DNA of 64,000 nucleotides from VAZQ01 sp036522235 (GCA_036522235.1 DATDGG010000191.1:1-64000); one strand, 5' to 3'. Shown: positions 43,749-53,218, numbered from the stretch's first letter. Notes: generated by a model not told the origin, from the sequence alone. Numbers and translations are program-made.

Positions 43749-44633
43749 TTGGCGAAATGCGCTATGGATTTGTTGCCGTTGAGCTTGTGCATCGTTTGCA
43801 CGGCAGCCGCAGGCTCGTCTGTGTCTGGAAAGCTGTTCGCGCAGGCGCTCGAGCGCCCGGAGTCGTCGATCGAGGTTATTGATCCCAAGGTGCTGAGAGT
43901 TTGCGCCGACCCGCACAACATGCCTTTTTCGACCGACAAGGGAGAAGGTTTTGAAAACAAGCTCGTTGAGTTGCTCGCCGAGAAGCTCGGCAAGGGCATT
44001 TCATATACCTGGTATCCTCAGGCACCGGGCTTTGTGCGCAATACGCTCGCCGCGCGAAAATGCGATCTCATCATGGGTGCCCCGCAAGGGGATGATCTGA
44101 TCCAGGTCACCAACCCGTATTACCGAACCGCCTATGCGCTGGTGGTCAAGCAGGGCAGCGGTCTGGAGGGCGTGGAAACCATCGAGGATCCGCGCCTCAA
44201 GGGCAGGCGCATCGGTGTCGTGGCCGGGACGCCCCCGGCAAACAACATGGTAACGAACGGCCTCATGGCCAACGCGAAACCCTACCCGCTCGTTGTCGAC
44301 ACCCGCGTCGATTCGTCCGCCGCAGCCATGCTGCATGATCTCGCAACGGCGGAGATTGACGCCGGCATCCTTTGGGGACCGATGGCAGGCTACTACGCAC
44401 GGCAGGCGAGTTACGCGATGATGGTCGTGCCGCTGGTCAAGGAAACGACCGGTCCGCGCCTTGTGTACCGCATCGCGATGGGCGTGCGTTTCACCGATCA
44501 GGAGTGGAAGCGCTCGCTCAATCGGCAGATTGCGCAGAACCAGCCGGCCATCAACAAGCTCCTGCTTGGCTTCGGTGTGCCGCTGCTTGACGAGAACGAT
44601 CGACCGATCACCGGCGATTCCATCAAAAAGTAG
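43749..44633 (+). CDS. xoxJ: XoxJ periplasmic binding-protein-like protein
   Basis: 294 residues with a signal sequence and a type II periplasmic binding fold (LRVCADPHNMPFSTDKGEGFENKLVELLAEKLG). XoxJ/MxaJ proteins accompany methanol dehydrogenase and are thought to help activate or mature it. TTG at 43749 is favoured because AGGAGG lies 8 bases ahead; ATG at 43764 is the alternative. Convergent with the ABC-type operon. Confidence 0.93.
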   Translation: MAKCAMDLLPLSLCIVCTAAAGSSVSGKLFAQALERPESSIEVIDPKVLRVCADPHNMPFSTDKGEGFENKLVELLAEKLGKGISYTWYPQAPGFVRNTLAARKCDLIMGAPQGDDLIQVTNPYYRTAYALVVKQGSGLEGVETIEDPRLKGRRIGVVAGTPPANNMVTNGLMANAKPYPLVVDTRVDSSAAAMLHDLATAEIDAGILWGPMAGYYARQASYAMMVVPLVKETTGPRLVYRIAMGVRFTDQEWKRSLNRQIAQNQPAINKLLLGFGVPLLDENDRPITGDSIKK

Positions 44634-44674
44634 GCAATGTTTCCGGATTGCGGGCGTAACGCGTCCCGTGAGCT

Positions 44675-45289
44675 TCACTCGAGCGAGTGTTGGATTTCAC
44701 GGGCCAGCGCAAACAAGCGTTGCTCGACGAGAACCGGCACCTCGCAGACATAGCCGATCGTCTTGCGCCGCTCCTCGAAGATGCGCGTATCCCACTCGAT
44801 GCGGCTGGCCATTTCGTCGACTCTACTCTGGTCGCGATCAACCGCATCGTGAAGGTCACGAAGTTGGAGCGTCTCGGAGCGAATATCGTCGGCGAGTTTT
44901 TTTTGCTGTCGAAAAAAGCGCTCGATGCCGTTCATTATCTGGCTACGTTCCTGATTGAGGGAGTTGAATAGTCCTGCAAAAATGAGCTTCGCCTTTTGCT
45001 GCCGCTCCGCTGCGCTGCCGTCGATGAAGTCTGAAATTGCCTTCTCGGCTTCCTTGAGCGGCGTGCGCCGCGAGGCAAGACGCGCGACGAGATCGCTGAT
45101 GGCCGGGTCCTGCCGCCAAGCGTTCTCGACGTCATCGATGGATGGACCTGCCCACACGGCGGCGACCGAGATTTCCGGCACCTTGATCTGAACGCACGGC
45201 CAGTCGGGAAAACGCGGATCGGCGGCCAGGGCGACGCCCCTCAAGGCGACCTCCAAGACAATGGCCATGAAAAGGTACGAACACCTCAT
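44675..45289 (-). CDS. Exported coiled-coil protein of the PQQ-associated ABC operon
   Basis: 204 residues with a signal peptide ending GVALA and mature start DPRFPDWPCVQIKVPEIS. The middle (residues 90-180) is charged and helical, likely coiled coil. Two Cys (WPCVQ, GYVCEV) could form a disulfide. The function is unknown. Last gene of the operon; it starts within the permease stop (ATGA). Confidence 0.8.
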   Translation of the reverse strand: MRCSYLFMAIVLEVALRGVALAADPRFPDWPCVQIKVPEISVAAVWAGPSIDDVENAWRQDPAISDLVARLASRRTPLKEAEKAISDFIDGSAAERQQKAKLIFAGLFNSLNQERSQIMNGIERFFRQQKKLADDIRSETLQLRDLHDAVDRDQSRVDEMASRIEWDTRIFEERRKTIGYVCEVPVLVEQRLFALAREIQHSLE

Positions 45290-46140
45290 ACGCCGCCTCC
45301 GGGCTCGCCGCGGCGCGCAAGAAATCCGCGTGACGGATCGTAGGCGAGGATCGCGCCCACCATGAACAGCGCCGTGCATCCACCAACAACCGCAAGCGAG
45401 ACCCAATTGACCTCGCCGTAAAGTGCGAAGCGGACAAGCTCGACCGCGTGGGTGAACGGGTTGAGTTCGCATATATAATAAAGCAGCGGGCTTCCTTCCC
45501 TCACGCGCCACAGCGGATAAAGTGCCGACGAGGCAAAGAACATAGGGAAGATCACAAAATTCATTGCGCCGGCAAAATTCTCAAGCTGCTTGCTGACTGA
45601 TGACATGAGCATGCCCAGCGCGCCCAACATTAGACCTGACAGGACTAAAGCCGGCAATGCGGTGATATATCCAAGGAGTGGCGGCTCGATTTCCCAGAAC
45701 CATGCAATGGCGAGGAATGTATAGACCTGCGGTAACCCCACCGCCATGCCGGCCACGAGCTTCGACGAAAGGAGAAACCACCGCGGCAATGGACTCACGA
45801 GAAGCGTGCGCATGTTGCCCATTTCGCGATCCCAGACCATGGACAACGACGACTGCATTCCGTTGAATAGCTGGATCAGCAGGATCAATCCGGGCGTGAT
45901 GTAAACTTCATAGAGCACATAGGTCTCGTAGGGCGGTATGATGGACACGCCGAGCACCTGCCGGAAACCGGTAGCGAAAATAAAGAGCCACACCAGCGGG
46001 CGCACGAGCGCGGCCACAAAGCGTTCGCGTTGGTGCAAGAAGCGCAGACCCTCCCGCCAAACGATCCCCTCGAGGCAGATCGCGTATTGGATCGGCGAGA
46101 AGCCGGTAAGCCGCGAGGAACTGGCCAGGTCAACGGTCAT
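45286..46140 (-). CDS. ABC transporter permease of the PQQ alcohol dehydrogenase system
   Basis: 284 residues, ABC-2 type with about six membrane segments (for example LVWLFIFATGFRQVLGV, ITALPALVLSGLMLGALGMLM). Similar to the permease named PedC in PQQ-dependent alcohol systems. The direction of transport is not proven; ABC-2 permeases are usually exporters. Overlaps the ATPase gene by four bases. Confidence 0.87.
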   Translation of the reverse strand: MTVDLASSSRLTGFSPIQYAICLEGIVWREGLRFLHQRERFVAALVRPLVWLFIFATGFRQVLGVSIIPPYETYVLYEVYITPGLILLIQLFNGMQSSLSMVWDREMGNMRTLLVSPLPRWFLLSSKLVAGMAVGLPQVYTFLAIAWFWEIEPPLLGYITALPALVLSGLMLGALGMLMSSVSKQLENFAGAMNFVIFPMFFASSALYPLWRVREGSPLLYYICELNPFTHAVELVRFALYGEVNWVSLAVVGGCTALFMVGAILAYDPSRGFLARRGEPGGGV

Positions 46141-46916
46141 GAGGCCTCGGGTGCGGATTGCGATGGAACTCCTTGCGTCAACCGGGTGAAAGCTGCGCGG
46201 AGATCTTGGGCGCCTGCGACCTCCAGCAGGCGTGCGACCGAGCCGTGCTCAAGCACCCGCCCTTGGTGCAGGACGATGACGTCGTCATCATCCGAGACTT
46301 CGTCGATGAGATGCGTGGCCCAGAGCACGGAGACGCCGTCGTCGACGATAAGTCGGCGTACATGGTCGAGGATATCGGCCCTCGAGTTGATGTCGAGGCC
46401 TACCGTTGGCTCGTCGAGCACGAGCAGGCGCGGCCGATGCAACAGCGCCCGGGCAATCTCGACACGCCGCATCTGGCCGCCGGACAAGCTACGCACCTTG
46501 TCTTGCGCACGGTCCGACAGCGCAACACGCGCGAGCACATCATCGGCGCGCGCGCGGGCTTCCTTCTTGCCGATGCCGTGCAGAGCTGCATGATACCTCA
46601 AGTTCTGGATGACGGAGAGATCGAGGTCGAGCGTGCGCGGCTGGAATACGACGCCGACCATTCGCAATGCCTCGCTCGACGCACGTCCGACATCGTGACC
46701 GAAAATCCGGATGCGGCCGCGCTGGATGGCGTAGAGACGCATCATGAGCGAGAACAACGTGCTTTTTCCCGCCCCGTTGAGGCCGAGCAGAACCGCGAAG
46801 GTCGATGGCGCAATAGAGCAGCTCACATCGTCGAGCGCCTGGCGAGCGCCGTAGAAATGGCTCACGCTCTCGATCATGACGGCAGGCGGCGTGACCGCCT
46901 TCATTCCGTGCATCAT
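46137..46916 (-). CDS. ABC transporter ATP-binding protein of the PQQ alcohol dehydrogenase system
   Basis: 259 residues. Walker A GLNGAGKST, signature LSGGQMRR, Walker B LLVLDEPTVGLD and the switch His in LWATHLIDE are all present. Start at 46916 follows GGAGG by five bases; the frame continues upstream without a signal for translation. Confidence 0.93.
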   Translation of the reverse strand: MMHGMKAVTPPAVMIESVSHFYGARQALDDVSCSIAPSTFAVLLGLNGAGKSTLFSLMMRLYAIQRGRIRIFGHDVGRASSEALRMVGVVFQPRTLDLDLSVIQNLRYHAALHGIGKKEARARADDVLARVALSDRAQDKVRSLSGGQMRRVEIARALLHRPRLLVLDEPTVGLDINSRADILDHVRRLIVDDGVSVLWATHLIDEVSDDDDVIVLHQGRVLEHGSVARLLEVAGAQDLRAAFTRLTQGVPSQSAPEAS

Positions 46917-47019
46917 GCCGGCCTCCGGTCCTGCCGATGCTCGCCGAGGAACAACCGACAGCCACATTTGCAAACAATCAAATCGCTCCTTCGACCAGCG
47001 TGAAGTAGGCGACACGATG

Positions 47020-47988
47020 TCACTGCCGCGAGATCGCGACGCCCCAAGGCAGCTCGCCCACCTGGATCGTCTTGACGACTTTGAGGCTGGCGACGTCGAT
47101 GATAGACACGTCGTTCGAAACGCCGTTGGTCGTCAGAAGCAATTTCTCGTCCGGGGTGAACGCCATGTGCCAAACCCGCTGGCCGACCAACAGGTATTTC
47201 TGAACCTCATGGGTGGCACCGTTGATGACGGCGACACGATTGGCAGGACCGAGCGCCACAAATCCGGTCTTGCCGTCCCGGGTGATGCTGATCCCGACGG
47301 CCTGGATGGCTTCCTTGCGCAGCCCAGCTATATCGAAGGTGATCTTCTTCGTCACCTGGTGCTTGACCGGGTCGATGACGCTGACCGTTCCGCCGACTTC
47401 GGACGAAACCCAAAGCTCGGAGCCGTCACGTTTGAACTCCGCGAAACGGGGGCGCGAATCGACAAGCACATTGGCGACAATCTGGCGCGTTTCGGTGTCG
47501 ATGAAATGCGCCATGTTGGTCGTCTCGGACGTGTTGACCAGGATCTTGCCGTCCGGACTGATGCCCATGCCTTCCGGCTCGACTCCAACCTGCACCTCGC
47601 CAAGCGGAACGCGTTTCTCCATGTCAATGATCGTGACGGTATTATCGTTCTCGTTGGCGACATAGAGGATCTTGCCGGTCGGATCCTGGGTGAAGAGCTC
47701 GGGATCGGGGCCCGACGGCAGCGTGGCGACGATCTCGTGCGTATTCGTATCGATCATTTGAATCGTATCGTCATCGCCAACCGCAACCAGGATGAACTTT
47801 CCATCCTTTGTCAATTCGATGCCGCGCGGTCTTTGGCCGACCTTGATGGTCTTGACGAGCGCGAGCTTGTCCACATCGATCACGCTGATCGTGTTGCTCT
47901 TCTCGTTCGAAATATAGGCGATGACGGCGCCCGCTTGAGTGCCGAGCAAGATGAAGAGGCCAGTACCGAGCAGGGTGGCGCGCCACAT
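47020..47988 (-). CDS. PQQ-associated beta-propeller (YVTN-type) protein
   Basis: 322 residues with a signal peptide ending AGAVIA. Seven YVTN-like repeats, such as YISNEKSNTISVIDVDKLALV and YVANENDNTVTIIDMEKRV, should form a beta-propeller. Members recur in PQQ-dependent catabolism clusters; the role may be in the assembly or export handled by the adjoining ABC system. Confidence 0.9.
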   Translation of the reverse strand: MWRATLLGTGLFILLGTQAGAVIAYISNEKSNTISVIDVDKLALVKTIKVGQRPRGIELTKDGKFILVAVGDDDTIQMIDTNTHEIVATLPSGPDPELFTQDPTGKILYVANENDNTVTIIDMEKRVPLGEVQVGVEPEGMGISPDGKILVNTSETTNMAHFIDTETRQIVANVLVDSRPRFAEFKRDGSELWVSSEVGGTVSVIDPVKHQVTKKITFDIAGLRKEAIQAVGISITRDGKTGFVALGPANRVAVINGATHEVQKYLLVGQRVWHMAFTPDEKLLLTTNGVSNDVSIIDVASLKVVKTIQVGELPWGVAISRQ

Positions 47989-48009
47989 TCTTGTCTTCCC
48001 CGTGGTCGG

Positions 48010-49188
48010 TTATTTGAGCTTGCACTTGCTCTCGGGCCGGTCGAATCCCAGCGTGTCCAGCTCTGATACCTGATGCAGAAATCCTTCCTGTGGCGACACC
48101 GAAACGATCATCCTGCCGTCGGTCAGAAGGATGGGTTGGCGAAGTTGAAGATTCCAGTCTCGTAGCGTCAACCGCTGGCCTTTGAATGCGGCCAATGCGA
48201 ATTCGGGGCCTTTGAGGAATTCGAGCATGACCTTTGGATCGGCCGAACCGGTTCGGGACGTGCTCTCGCCGATCATGCGCACCGCCGACCACGCCTGCAT
48301 GTCGCGCGCGCTCATGCGCCGCGAGAACATTTTGACGAACCGGTCCTGCAGCTGCACCGCTCCCCACTGGTCGTGAGAGGGATCCCAGCTGGTCGGGACC
48401 AGGCCCGCGGACCCGGCGACCGGTCTCGCATCCCAGGTCCGGTACGGCAGATAGGCCGCGAAGACCTCATTCTCGTCCGCCGCCACCAGGACATCGTAGG
48501 CGGCTCCGACTTGCGTGAACACCGGCAGTTGGCGTTGAATCTGGACGACGCCGCTGTCGGTCCTGCGCGCCCCGCCGGTATCCTCGAAGACTTTCTCCTG
48601 AACAATTCGGGCCCCGAACCGCTTGGCTGCCCGTCGCAGCGCATCGGCATAGAGCCGGTCCTCGGCATGGGAGCCGACGATCAGCAGCCATCTGCGCCAC
48701 TGTTTCCAGACCAGGTACTGTGCCAGTCCGTCGGCAAGCATCGATCGTGTTGGAGCGGTATGAATCACGTTGGCACGGCAGTCCTCTTCGCGCAATCGAT
48801 CGTCGATAGCGCCGACATTGAAGAAGAGGAGACCGCGCGGCGCCCCGGCATCGGCGGCCTTGAGGAGCGCGTCCGCCGGAAGATCGGCGATCACCAGCGA
48901 GGAGTCGCGCTCCGCCAATGCAATGCCCGCGGCTGCCGCATCGTCGGCTTCGGCGAGCCGTCGATCCTCCAGCGAGAATTCCTGATTCAGGAACTTGCCG
49001 GTCGTGTTGTTGTCGTTGATTGCAAGCTGCGCGCCGGCGAGCCCGTCGTTTGCTGCCGGTATCTGGATCAGCGAGAGAGCGAGCTTCGGTTCCCAGTGCC
49101 GAAGATAGCCGACCCTGATTTCGGCAGCATCGGCTGAGGCTGATGTCCAGGCCAGGAGTATGATTCCGGCTGACAGGACGCGCATCAA
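48010..49188 (-). CDS. ABC substrate-binding protein of the PQQ alcohol dehydrogenase system
   Basis: 392 residues with signal peptide ending SASADA. Type I periplasmic binding fold of the branched-chain amino-acid-binding type (LVIADLPADALLKAAD, then RWLLIVGSHAEDRLYADALRRAAKRFGA). This is the first gene of the five-gene operon. The ligand is unknown; a PQQ-enzyme related metabolite is suggested by family context only. Confidence 0.88.
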   Translation of the reverse strand: MMRVLSAGIILLAWTSASADAAEIRVGYLRHWEPKLALSLIQIPAANDGLAGAQLAINDNNTTGKFLNQEFSLEDRRLAEADDAAAAGIALAERDSSLVIADLPADALLKAADAGAPRGLLFFNVGAIDDRLREEDCRANVIHTAPTRSMLADGLAQYLVWKQWRRWLLIVGSHAEDRLYADALRRAAKRFGARIVQEKVFEDTGGARRTDSGVVQIQRQLPVFTQVGAAYDVLVAADENEVFAAYLPYRTWDARPVAGSAGLVPTSWDPSHDQWGAVQLQDRFVKMFSRRMSARDMQAWSAVRMIGESTSRTGSADPKVMLEFLKGPEFALAAFKGQRLTLRDWNLQLRQPILLTDGRMIVSVSPQEGFLHQVSELDTLGFDRPESKCKLK

Positions 49189-49426
49189 CGAGGCGCTCCG
49201 GTTGAGGTCGCCCGCAAGCCCGATGAAACCGTCATTCTTTGTTTAAATGATGATCTCGTTCGCGTAAGCTGTCGATCGGTCTTGCGACGCGGGATGCGGC
49301 GGATGACCAATTGCCAGCGCGTCGAGCGACCAGGAAGGCACGACAGGCAGCTCGCCTGAAGGCTTGGAGCTGCCATGAGCCGGGCTGCAGGTATTGTACT
49401 ACCTGCACGGGTTGCGGAGCGCCACG
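49189..49426. promoter_or_regulatory. Divergent promoter region between the ABC operon and the cofactor operon
   Basis: 238 bp separating two divergent operons. Presumed to hold both promoters. No clear operator was recognised. GGAG lies before the start at 49427. Confidence 0.45.
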
Positions 49427-51247
49427 ATGACCTTGTTGCTTGCGAGCGTGAGCAGCGTCGACGAGGCTGCGCTCGTCTGCGCTTGCGGCGCCGACGTGAT
49501 CGACCTGAAGGATGCTTCGAAGGGTGCATTTGGAGCGGTTGCGCCCGACGTGCTGCGCGCAACTGTCGCAGCTGTTGGCGGCAGACGGCCTGTGAGCGCG
49601 GTCGCCGGCAGTCTCTCGATGGACCCGGACGTGATTGTAGCGGCAGTCGAAAGTGCGGCTCAGGCGGAGGTCGATTACGTCAAAGTCGGATTGTTTCCCG
49701 GACCGAGACAAAAGGAATGCATCCGTGCGCTGTCCTCACCGGCGCGCAAGACGAAAATCATCGGCGTAATGTTCGCCGACGGCGGGACCGACCTGACCCT
49801 GGTGCCGGTCATGGCCGAGTCCGGCTTCGCCGGGGCGATGCTGGACACCGCCGACAAAAGCAGCGGCCGGCTGCTCGACCACATTGATATCGCAGCGCTG
49901 CGGGACTTCGTCGGGCTGTGTCGGGAGCGCCGGCTGATGGTGGGTCTCGCAGGCTCATTGGAGGCGCCCGATGTTCCACGGCTGCTCTTGCTGGAACCCG
50001 ACGTGCTCGGCTTCCGCGGTGCACTTTGCGTCAGGCACGACCGAACTCTTCGGATCGATCCCGAGTCGATCAGGATCATTCGTGAACTGATACCTTTCGA
50101 TCCGCGCAGTGCCGCCAGGGAAGACCCGGGCGTGATGAAGGTGGATTACCGGCTTCTGGCGGCGAGGGGATATTCAGCCGATCCAAGCAAGGATGACGCC
50201 GCGACGGACCACATTATCGTCCGCGATTTCGTGCTGCGTGCTCGCGTCGGCGCTTATGCCAGTGAGCGCGAGAAGCCGCAGAATGTTCGGTTCAATGTTG
50301 ACGTCAAGGTGCGCCGCACTGGCCATTCGGTCGAAGGCATGCGAGACGTGTTCTCGTACGATGTCATCACCGACGGCATCAGGATCATCGTCACGCACGA
50401 GCATATCGTGTTTCTCGAGACGCTCGCCGAACGCGTTGCGATGTCGGTGCTTGCTCATCCGCGGGCCGTCAGTGTGATGGTGCGTGTCGAGAAGCTCGAC
50501 GTTGGGTCGGGTGGCGTCGGCGTCGAAATCGTGCGGGCACGGCCGACTGATGTCGCAAAGATCCAGCATCTTTATCCTGCCGCGGCGAGACCGACGCAAA
50601 CAAAAGCCGCTGAGCCGATGCACGAGCTGATTGGTCTGACAGTGGTCAAGCTCGGCGGAAGCCACGCCTTCTCGGCGCATCTGAAGGACTGGATCGACGC
50701 GATCGCTCGTTGCGCAGGTCGCGTCGTTGTAGCGCCCGGCGGCGGCCCCTTTGCCGATGCAGTGCGGGAAGTGCAGCGGAAAATGGGACTTGATGATCGT
50801 GCGGCACACCACATGGCGCTGCTCGCCATGGATCAATATTGCTGCGCGCTCGCGAGTCTCGGACGGAGGCTCACTAAGGCGGCGTCTGCAACCGCCATCC
50901 GTCGCGTGCTGCTCGATGGCGGGGTGCCGGTCTGGTCGGCATCCAGAATGGTGCTGGGTGCAAAGGATATTCCATGGTCTTGGGACGTGACGAGTGACAG
51001 CCTTGCAGCTTGGCTCGCTGGCAGGATCGGCGCCAAACGCGTGCTGCTGGTCAAGCATGTGGAGCCGTCGGCTGCACTTGTCCACGCGAAGGATCTTGTC
51101 GCGCAAGGTATCGTTGATCCCGCGTTCCCGCGCTTCCTTGGCGAAAGCGGCGCCGAAGCCTTCATTGCCGGAACGGCCGAGCATGCGGCGGCGGCCGTTG
51201 CCATGAGCAATGGCGGGATGGTTGGCGCTCGGATCGACTTGCGTTAA
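49427..51247 (+). CDS. Three-domain fusion MfnB-FolB-MfnE (furan cofactor and pterin synthesis)
   Basis: 606 residues with three domains. Residues 1-235 match MfnB, (5-formylfuran-3-yl)methyl phosphate synthase, with Lys28 (DLKDASKG), Lys86 (YVKVGLF) and Lys144. Residues about 262-380 match dihydroneopterin aldolase FolB (RDFVLRARVGAYASEREKPQ, FLETLAERVA, catalytic-type Lys356 in VRVEKLDV). Residues about 400-606 match an amino-acid-kinase-fold MfnE (VVKLGGSH, VVVAPGGGPFADAV). The protein would make an aminomethylfuran precursor of methylofuran and act in pterin formation. ATG at 49427 has GGAG 8 bases ahead. No frameshift or stop between domains is seen. Confidence 0.88.
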   Translation: MTLLLASVSSVDEAALVCACGADVIDLKDASKGAFGAVAPDVLRATVAAVGGRRPVSAVAGSLSMDPDVIVAAVESAAQAEVDYVKVGLFPGPRQKECIRALSSPARKTKIIGVMFADGGTDLTLVPVMAESGFAGAMLDTADKSSGRLLDHIDIAALRDFVGLCRERRLMVGLAGSLEAPDVPRLLLLEPDVLGFRGALCVRHDRTLRIDPESIRIIRELIPFDPRSAAREDPGVMKVDYRLLAARGYSADPSKDDAATDHIIVRDFVLRARVGAYASEREKPQNVRFNVDVKVRRTGHSVEGMRDVFSYDVITDGIRIIVTHEHIVFLETLAERVAMSVLAHPRAVSVMVRVEKLDVGSGGVGVEIVRARPTDVAKIQHLYPAAARPTQTKAAEPMHELIGLTVVKLGGSHAFSAHLKDWIDAIARCAGRVVVAPGGGPFADAVREVQRKMGLDDRAAHHMALLAMDQYCCALASLGRRLTKAASATAIRRVLLDGGVPVWSASRMVLGAKDIPWSWDVTSDSLAAWLAGRIGAKRVLLVKHVEPSAALVHAKDLVAQGIVDPAFPRFLGESGAEAFIAGTAEHAAAAVAMSNGGMVGARIDLR

Positions 51248-51272
51248 CCGCGTGCGAGTGCGTTAGGTCACC

Positions 51273-51824
51273 ATGGTCAAAGTCAAGACGCCGCGCTGGG
51301 GCTGGGCGCTCACCGGATCCGGGCATTTCTTCAAGGAATGCCTGGCCATGATTGGTCAACTCGAAGACACTGATCTGTTTGTCAGCAGAGCGGCTGCGGA
51401 GGTCGTCCGCATGTACAAGCAGGACCTTGTCTTGCCCAAATCGGCGCGCGTCTTCCGCGACACGACCGCGAGCTCCCCGCCGGTGGGAAACTTCTACTAC
51501 GGGGTTTATCACACGCTCGTTCTTGCGCCGGCGACGTCGAATACGGTGGCCAAATGCGTCTACGGCATTTCCGATAGTCTTGCGACCAATATGTTCGCGC
51601 AGGCAGGCAAGTGCCGCGTTCCCGCGATCGTTTTCGCTTGCGATACCGCGCCGGAGCTCGAAACCGAGGCGCCGAAAGGCACCGTCATGGTCTATCCGCG
51701 GCGCATCGATCTCGAGAATACCGAGCGACTGAAATCCTTCGATGAAACGGACGTCGTCGAATCCCTGACGGAACTCGAGCAGGCTTTGGCGCGCCGCAAG
51801 CGCGAGCTCGCAGTGCATGGTTGA
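51273..51824 (+). CDS. Flavoprotein, dihydromethanopterin reductase (DmrX/DmrB-like)
   Basis: 183 residues of the FMN-binding flavoprotein fold: WALTGSGHFFKECLAMIGQL, then LVLAPATSNTVAKCVYGISDSLATNMFAQAGK. Relatives (DmrX in Burkholderiales, DmrB in archaea) reduce dihydromethanopterin to H4MPT, the final step. The context in the cofactor operon supports this. It overlaps the next gene by 8 bases. Confidence 0.85.
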   Translation: MVKVKTPRWGWALTGSGHFFKECLAMIGQLEDTDLFVSRAAAEVVRMYKQDLVLPKSARVFRDTTASSPPVGNFYYGVYHTLVLAPATSNTVAKCVYGISDSLATNMFAQAGKCRVPAIVFACDTAPELETEAPKGTVMVYPRRIDLENTERLKSFDETDVVESLTELEQALARRKRELAVHG

Positions 51825-53214
51825 GCGCATCCTCTTTCTCACCGGTCATCTCGCACGACCGCGGTTGGAGAAGGTTCTTGCAAGCCTTCACGACACGGAG
51901 TTCGAATGGTCGGTCCTTGATGTCGGCGTCAATGTTGCCGCCCTCATGACCGAGGCGATTGTCTCGCGCCGGCTGCCGCGCCCGATGAATGCCGGCCGTA
52001 TCATGGTTCCAGGTCGCTGCCGCGCCGATCTCGATCGATTAACTGCCGAATTCGGCATCCGATTTGAGCGCGGCCCCGATGAGTTGAAGGACTTGCCGGC
52101 CTACTTCGGAAAGCGTGGCCGCGGCTTGGATCTTTCGCGTCAGGACATGCGCATCTTCGCCGAGATCGTCGATGCTTCGGCACTGAGCGTCGATGCGATC
52201 CTTGCCCGCGCCGCAGCCATGCGCGAGGCGGGCGCCGACGTCATCGATCTCGGATGTCTGCCGGATACCCCGTTCCCACATCTCGAAGACGCTGTGCGCG
52301 AGCTGAAAGCCGTCGGTCTTGGTGTCAGCGTCGACTCGGCCGCAACCGACGAACTACGCCGCGGGGGCAGGGCAGGGGCCGCCTTCCTGCTGAGTCTCAC
52401 CGAAAATACACTCGACATCGCGAGCGAGACGGGCGCAACCCCGGTGCTCATTCCGGCAAGCCACGGCGATGTATCGTCGCTGCTGCGCGCGGCTGAGGCC
52501 GCGGACAGGCGGGGCATCTGCTCGATCCTTGATCCGGTTCTTGATCCTATCCATTTCGGCTTGATCGCCTCGCTGGAACGCTACGCGCATGTCCGCCACA
52601 GGCTGCCGGACGCGGACATTCTCATGGGAACCGGCAATCTGACGGAACTCACCGACGCCGATTCCGGAGGCATAACCGCGACGCTCCTGGGCATCTGTTC
52701 GGAGCTTCATATCCGTAACGTTCTCGTCGTTCAAGTAAGCCCGCACACGCGCCGCACGATCCAGGAGCACGATGCGGCACGACGCATGATGTTTGTCGCT
52801 CGCGAAGACAGCAGTCTTCCAAAGGACTACGGTGGCGCGCTGGTGCAGCTGCACGATCGGATGCCGTTTCCAAATACGCCGCAGGAGATTGCCGAGCTCG
52901 CTACACAAGTCAAAGATGCCAATTTCCGCATCGAGATAGCCGATGATGGAATCCACGTTTATAGCCGCAACGGTTATCACCTTGCGCAGGATGCGCTCTC
53001 GCTTTTCTCCAGGCTTGGAATCGGTGACGACGCGGCCCATGCCTTCTATCTCGGGACCGAACTGATGAAGGCGGAGATCGCGTGGCGACTTGGTAAGCGC
53101 TACGTTCAGGATGAGCCGCTCGATTGGGGTTGCGCTGTCGACCGGTTGGCCGAAGACCTGACGCGTCTGCGTGAGGCAGGACCCACGTTGCGCGGTCGGG
53201 CGTCCGAGGGCTGA
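51817..53214 (+). CDS. Archaeal-type dihydropteroate synthase-related protein (H4MPT pathway)
   Basis: 465 residues. An N-terminal domain (ILFLTGHLARPRLEKVLASL) is followed by a DHPS-like TIM barrel (GADVIDLGCLPDTPFPHL, SVDSAATDELRRGG) and a C-terminal extension. This is the family of the archaeal methanopterin dihydropteroate synthase, distinct from FolP, which is encoded at 35797. It should couple the pterin to the ribofuranosylaminobenzene phosphate. Start overlaps the DmrX-like gene. Confidence 0.87.
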   Translation: MVERILFLTGHLARPRLEKVLASLHDTEFEWSVLDVGVNVAALMTEAIVSRRLPRPMNAGRIMVPGRCRADLDRLTAEFGIRFERGPDELKDLPAYFGKRGRGLDLSRQDMRIFAEIVDASALSVDAILARAAAMREAGADVIDLGCLPDTPFPHLEDAVRELKAVGLGVSVDSAATDELRRGGRAGAAFLLSLTENTLDIASETGATPVLIPASHGDVSSLLRAAEAADRRGICSILDPVLDPIHFGLIASLERYAHVRHRLPDADILMGTGNLTELTDADSGGITATLLGICSELHIRNVLVVQVSPHTRRTIQEHDAARRMMFVAREDSSLPKDYGGALVQLHDRMPFPNTPQEIAELATQVKDANFRIEIADDGIHVYSRNGYHLAQDALSLFSRLGIGDDAAHAFYLGTELMKAEIAWRLGKRYVQDEPLDWGCAVDRLAEDLTRLREAGPTLRGRASEG

Positions 53215-53218
53215 ATCC

